A stretch of DNA of 64,000 nucleotides from Lucinisca nassula. Taxonomy: Eukaryota > Mollusca > Bivalvia > Lucinida > Lucinidae. Position 1 is the stretch's first letter; each line of letters begins with the position of its first letter. Made by a program: the position numbers and the translations under genes. The stretch is taken from NCBI GenBank assembly GCA_963580285.1, contig OY757010.1, positions 61,464,406 through 61,528,405 of the forward strand. Reading direction: 5' to 3'. The notes under the pieces are model-generated. The model was not told the origin of the DNA, did no database searches, and saw nothing but the letters and a program-made list of their open reading frames with translations. Below are positions 60,469 through 64,000 of the stretch, in pieces.

Positions 60469-60757
60469 TTGTTTGATTTGAGGTTTCACGTCCACGTAAA
60501 CTCTGTAAAGGTAATTTTGGAGACGTTGCTTCTAATTTTGTGGGACTTCTACCCGACATAGAGATGAAATGACATCTCAAGCCCTGTCGCCCAATGAAAC
60601 CAATAGGGTTTATAAGCATGGACGGTCCGACTCGCACCGTTTTGCCTGGGCAGGCTTTGATCCACTAAGCAGTTTACCAGTACTCGTGTGCGGACCGGAT
60701 GCAGCTCTGCGTGGAAGCATCATGCAGCCCATATATTTCTTCAAGCTCCTATGGGCA
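60469..60757 (-). mobile_element. SINE-C, full length, minus orientation
   Basis: Perfect 12-bp duplications TTGCAATAATGT (60457-60468 and 60758-60769). Tail TTGTTTGATTTGAGG on the left; head TCAAGCTCCTATGGGC on the right. Confidence 0.92.
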
Positions 60758-60814
60758 TTGCAATAATGTATAATCATATTTATCTGTCAAAATAATGAAA
60801 CAAACTTGTACAGT

Positions 60815-61008
60815 TCTAATACGATCTGTTTTGAGTTCGAGCCTGGCTCGAGTCACATGTGAGACGCCAAGTTCTGCAACGGAAGGTCAAGTCGTTTTTC
60901 TCCGGTTTTCGCCCACCTCTGATTAACGATCGGCTCGACATGAGTGAAATAATCTTGAAAGGGCCGTAAAACCACCCCCCCCCCCCAAAAAAAAAAAAAA
61001 AAAAAAAA
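60815..61008 (+). mobile_element. Unclassified SINE-like retroposon with C/A tail
   Basis: Contains TTTGAGTTCGAGCCTGGC (a possible mutated B box), a CTCCGGTTTTCGCCCACCTC body, and ends AAAGGGCCGTAAAACC followed by about 13 C and 24 A residues. The GGGCCGTAAAACC ending recalls the SINE-B tail GGGCCGTTAAACC. No target duplication was found. Confidence 0.45.
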
Positions 61009-61034
61009 AAAGATCTGTTTTGAAATTTAATGTA

Positions 61035-61383
61035 CAGTGAAACTTCGATGACTCAAACACTGATGGCCCATTTACTACGGCCGAGTCGAACTCTTTCTTG
61101 AGTCCCTAGAAAGAAAATTCCATAACTGCAGATATAAATATAGTTTGTATAATTGTCTAATTTGACCTTAAAAATGTATGTTTTGTGTACGCACTAGAAT
61201 CGCCTCGATGAGGCGATTCTAATGAGTACACACAACATGCATTTATTTTGAAGAAAACTGAAAATATGTCCGTATTCGGCCTCCTCCCCTAGCTCCAAGA
61301 TCAATCCACTGTGGCTCGAACCACCGTGGTCTCGAACAAATTTTCTTGGTCCCAAAAGTGTTCGAGCCATTGAAGTTCGACTG
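61035..61383. mobile_element. Pogo/Tigger-like MITE
   Basis: Ends CAGTGAAACTTCGATGACTC and, complemented, CAGTCGAACTTCAATGGCTC, with TA on both sides (61033-61034, 61384-61385). CAGT-type ends with CTTCGA and a TA duplication are characteristic of the pogo/Tigger branch of Tc1/mariner. The middle carries the palindrome AGAATCGCCTCGATGAGGCG (61191 onward), shared with MITE-1. No coding capacity. Confidence 0.8.
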
Positions 61384-61385
61384 TA

Positions 61386-62356
61386 TATTCATATTTATCT
61401 GTCAAAATAATGAATTTAAAAGTACTCTGCGTGGACTAAAGGTAGCGAGAAGGACTGAATTCATGTCCGTGGTTGTTTTGTGGGACTACGCTATTAATAT
61501 ACCTAAGGAAATTTACAAATCGTGCCTATTTGATCGTAAAAGTATCTAACATTATGAAATCACAGATTTATGACACCTAATAAGAATTGACGGGTCATGT
61601 GCGCTATATAAAGTCATATGCGCGAATATGGCCCACATGTGGTATTAAGACAAACCGTCACGTTGGTGTCTTTTGGCGAATAGCGAAAGGCAATCGTATC
61701 GATTCCTGGTCATTGCCTTCCCTTCTACATCGAGAATACCCTCTTTGGTCGAGGTACACTGTGGTTAGACTCAGTGTCTGGATTAACTTTCCAATTAAAC
61801 GAAAACAGAATGCATTTTACTCCTTTTTTATTTTTCCACGCTTGTGGTTTCCACGTCAATGGTAACCATAACTTTGTGACGTCTGCATTGCGTGGTATCT
61901 GTGCGGGTCGTCATTGGTATCCTTATTCGAACACCCTCATCAAGAAATTCACATCTATAATTCTAAAATCCTGCTTTTTGCTAATTCTAATAACGCATGG
62001 CAGGTACTCAATACATTAGTATTTTATGCTATTCAGGAAACATTGGAAATTATATACGAATTATTGCTGTAAAACTAAAAAAACTGTCGACTTGCATCAA
62101 GCATCTATATTTTGCCGAATAAAATAGGTCATAATTCGTCATTGACAGAAGGATTTGCATCCACAGTTCGTGGAAAGTATTCCGATACACCGCGAAACAG
62201 ATTGCTATCAACATCTGTGGGCATCTATTTAATATATGCCCGTAAAATGCGATTTGTTCAACTCACCACGAATGTTTGTTGTTTTTTTTTCCGTCGGCGT
62301 TTTTGGTATCCGCCTGCGTTCCAGGTAGTCGAATACCCCGTGTGTGCACGGGTTTG
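61386..62356. other. No recognised gene; small repeat-B scrap
   Basis: TATCGATTCCTGGTCATTGC at 61698 is the complement of the first 20 or so bases of repeat B. Frames of 66-92 codons (61346-61549, 61587-61865, 61774-62019, 62112-62360) overlap each other and show no domain. Confidence 0.4.
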
Positions 62357-62366
62357 TTAACATGAT

Positions 62367-62638
62367 GTTTTGTTTGTTAGATTTGACGTTTAACGCTCCA
62401 ATCAACACTATATCGGTCATTTTGGAGACGTTGCCTCCATTTTTGAGGAAATTTTACCCGGCATTGAGATGAATGACATCTCAAGCACTGCAACCCAATG
62501 AAACCAATAGGGTTTATAAGTATGAACGGTCCGACTCGCACCGCTTTTCCTGGCCAGGCTAAGAATCTCTAAGCGTTTTATCAGCACTCATGCCACAGGC
62601 TGTCGGATTCTTGAAGTCCCGATGGGCGGGGCCGATTT
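62367..62638 (-). mobile_element. SINE-C, minus orientation
   Basis: 10-bp duplications TTAACATGAT (62357-62366 and 62639-62648). More divergent than other copies (GACGTTTAACGCTCCAATC in the tail region) and shortened in the head. Confidence 0.82.
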
Positions 62639-62682
62639 TTAACATGATATAAATGCTCATACCCTAACAGATATCAAAAGTG

Positions 62683-62845
62683 GGGCCGAGGTGTCTTTGG
62701 GGCCGAGATGTCTAGGGGCCGAGGTTACAGTGGGGCCGAGGTGTCTAGGGCCGAGGTGACTAGGGCCGAGGTGTCTAGGGCCGACTTGGTTTTGGGCCGA
62801 CCTGTCTAGGGGCCGAGGTGGTAGTGGGGCCGAAGTGTCTGGAAA
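62683..62845. repeat. GGGGCCGAGGTGTCT minisatellite
   Basis: About nine imperfect units of 15-20 bp built on GGGGCCGAGGTGTCTA, with variants GGGCCGAGGTGACTA and GGGCCGACCTGTCTA. On the minus strand it reads as degenerate HLGPR/TSAP peptides, which explains the 84-codon frame. Confidence 0.9.
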
Positions 62846-62869
62846 TCGAGTCAACGATGCTTTGAACAA

Positions 62870-63235
62870 CTTGGCCCTTGTCTGAGTGTGACTGCAATGG
62901 CACAGACGCATTAAAGCGGGGATTTAGACAGCTTCTTGTAACCCGGCCTGTATCTCCTCTATTTCAAGCGAACAGTGTAGACCCTGATCAGATGCGGGAC
63001 CAGACGCCTCGCTTTGCGAGTTCGGACATTAACTGATCAGTGCGCCAGTAAAGCACTTTTTTGGTTCATTTGTTTGTTTGAATTTGGGTTAAACGTCCCT
63101 GGTCATTTTGGAAACGTCGCTTCCAATTTTGTGGGACTTTTACCCGACATGGAGGTGAAATGACATTACAAGCCCTGCCACCTGATGAAACCAGATGGCT
63201 TATATACATTAGACGGCTTTGCATGGGCAGGCTTA
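62870..63235 (-). repeat. Inverted partner of 49500-49880
   Basis: In complement: CACTGATCAGTTAATGTCCG, AACTCGCAAAGCGAGGCGTC, TACACTGTTCGCTTGAAATA and ATGCGTCTGTGCCATTGCAG, joined to a SINE-C variant with TTTGTTTGTTTGAATTTGGG at its tail. The order of the two parts is the same as at 49500-49880. Confidence 0.6.
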
Positions 63236-63327
63236 GTTCGTTTTTTGGTTGAAACGAATTACATTCGGTACATAGGCCTATCTTATCCTATCCTATCTTC
63301 TGATACTGCGTCGGTCACATTTGACCA

Positions 63328-63621
63328 TTACCGCAGGTGTATATTACATACACTCCTGGTTTTGCAGGATGAAAGCCTACACAGTAATCATGTAATTACG
63401 GTAGGGATCTTTAACCTGCACAGGGGATGGTTCTCCTTGCACAAGGGGGCCTACAGTTAACGTCCCGATCCGAAGGACGGTGCACTTTATGACATTCATC
63501 CCTGCAAATGATGCCAATGGAGCGATTTCGGACACCGAAATTTTATCGCCGCTGCCGGGGATCGAACCCGGGACCTCTAGCATCAGAGGCAAGTGCACTA
63601 ACCACTGAGCGATCACGCCTA
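63328..63621 (-). mobile_element. SINE-D with tRNA-like head
   Basis: On the minus strand a head at about 63548-63621 reads GCGTGATCGCTCAGTGGTTA (A box) and GGTCCCGGGTTCGATCCCCG (B box). The body follows with CGATAAAATTTCGGTGTCCG and CGTCCTTCGGATCGGGACGT and ends near GGAGTGTATGTAATATACAC. Decayed copies lie at 13785-14066 and 36545-36780. The tail lacks the CGTTAAACC motif of SINE-A/B/C. Confidence 0.8.
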
Positions 63622-63764
63622 AATTCTTAACGTGCCATTATCAAGTTCAAATTTTATTCAAGACCCCCTAACCAAGGGTATGAGAATGTAACATACATAG
63701 AATATGAAAATACATGAAAACAAGTGACGAACAACAGAAAGTACAATACATATACAAGAACCTC

Positions 63765-64000
63765 CATCACGAAGACACGCCCATACAAATGCACCCCAAA
63801 CCCCACCGCCGCAAAACGAAAATTTTACGATGAAAAATTTTGATAATCCTCCCACCTCCGCCGAAAATGCAGACGGCGGGTACCCGCTAGAACCACCTTA
63901 TTGAGGCGGTCCCAACGAGCACCCACAATCCACACCCCAGAGCAGAAATAAGAAAAACAAGGTTCACCCCTGCAAACCCCACTCCTACCATACACAAGTG
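63765..64000. mobile_element. MITE-1, window-truncated and T-to-C biased
   Basis: CATCACGAAGACACGCCCAT to the window end. Module order equals 55422-55702, but many positions that are T in other copies are C: ACCCCAAACCCCACCGCCGC, CCTCCCACCTCCGCCG, TACCCGCTAGAACC, ATCCACACCCCAG. A-to-G changes on the same strand are few. Confidence 0.75.

Overview
The window looks like non-genic, repeat-dense nuclear DNA from an animal, most probably a marine bivalve mollusc (a heterodont or venerid clam would fit). The pointers are several tRNA-headed SINE families with target-site duplications, a pearl/HINE-like element with internal ~167-bp tandem repeats and the ends familiar from bivalve genomes, Tc1 and LINE relics, and no compact gene structure. 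The species call is inference; no host gene is complete. The only host-like coding signal is a possible terminal exon at 4213-4354. A 200-N scaffold gap lies at 56703-56902.

Layout. 1-12.8 kb: mostly featureless A+T-rich DNA with dispersed repeats (family 'B', SINE-C, palindromic MITE-1) and the 3' part of a dead LINE (8815-9700). 12.86-17.28 kb: a 4.4-kb interval bounded by a 29-bp inverted pair, holding two B copies, a SINE-D relic and a Tc1-like transposase pseudogene. 17.3-20.1 kb: two opposed SINE-C copies and low-complexity DNA.

20,151-47,018: the main feature. A 26,868-bp structure begins and ends with a perfect 151-bp terminal inverted repeat and is flanked on both sides by the same 9-bp direct repeat, ACATTTTAT. 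Its arms (about 14 kb left, 8.7 kb right) are satellite arrays of a 59-bp monomer in opposite orientations, organised into ~0.91-kb (and ~1.25-kb) higher-order repeats. The ~4-kb loop (34.35-38.32 kb) contains only other transposons and retroposons, with no recognisable transposase. This is the architecture of a foldback / Mutator-like DNA transposon, but with very large satellite arms.

47-50 kb: a cluster of SINE-A and SINE-B copies and a double-core MITE-1. 51-55.4 kb: two long perfect-type hairpins, then a nested assembly: a 1.13-kb CMC (CACTA/Mirage/Chapaev)-like element made of short TCGTRR motifs, inserted at a TA next to one of two 451-bp direct repeats that are about 99.5% identical. 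55.4-57.6 kb: two MITE-1 copies, (CTA)n, the gap and a GA-rich minisatellite. 58.2-60.2 kb: the pearl/HINE-like element. 60.2-64 kb: SINE-C, a pogo-like MITE with TA duplications, a GGGGCCGAGG-type minisatellite, SINE-D, and a MITE-1 copy that looks T-to-C hypermutated.

There are no operons or cooperating genes; the interactions are those of mobile elements: nested insertions, shared retroposon 3' tails, a palindromic core shared by unrelated MITEs, and homogenisation of satellite arms. Everything here was read by eye, so percent identities and copy borders are manual estimates unless stated as exact.
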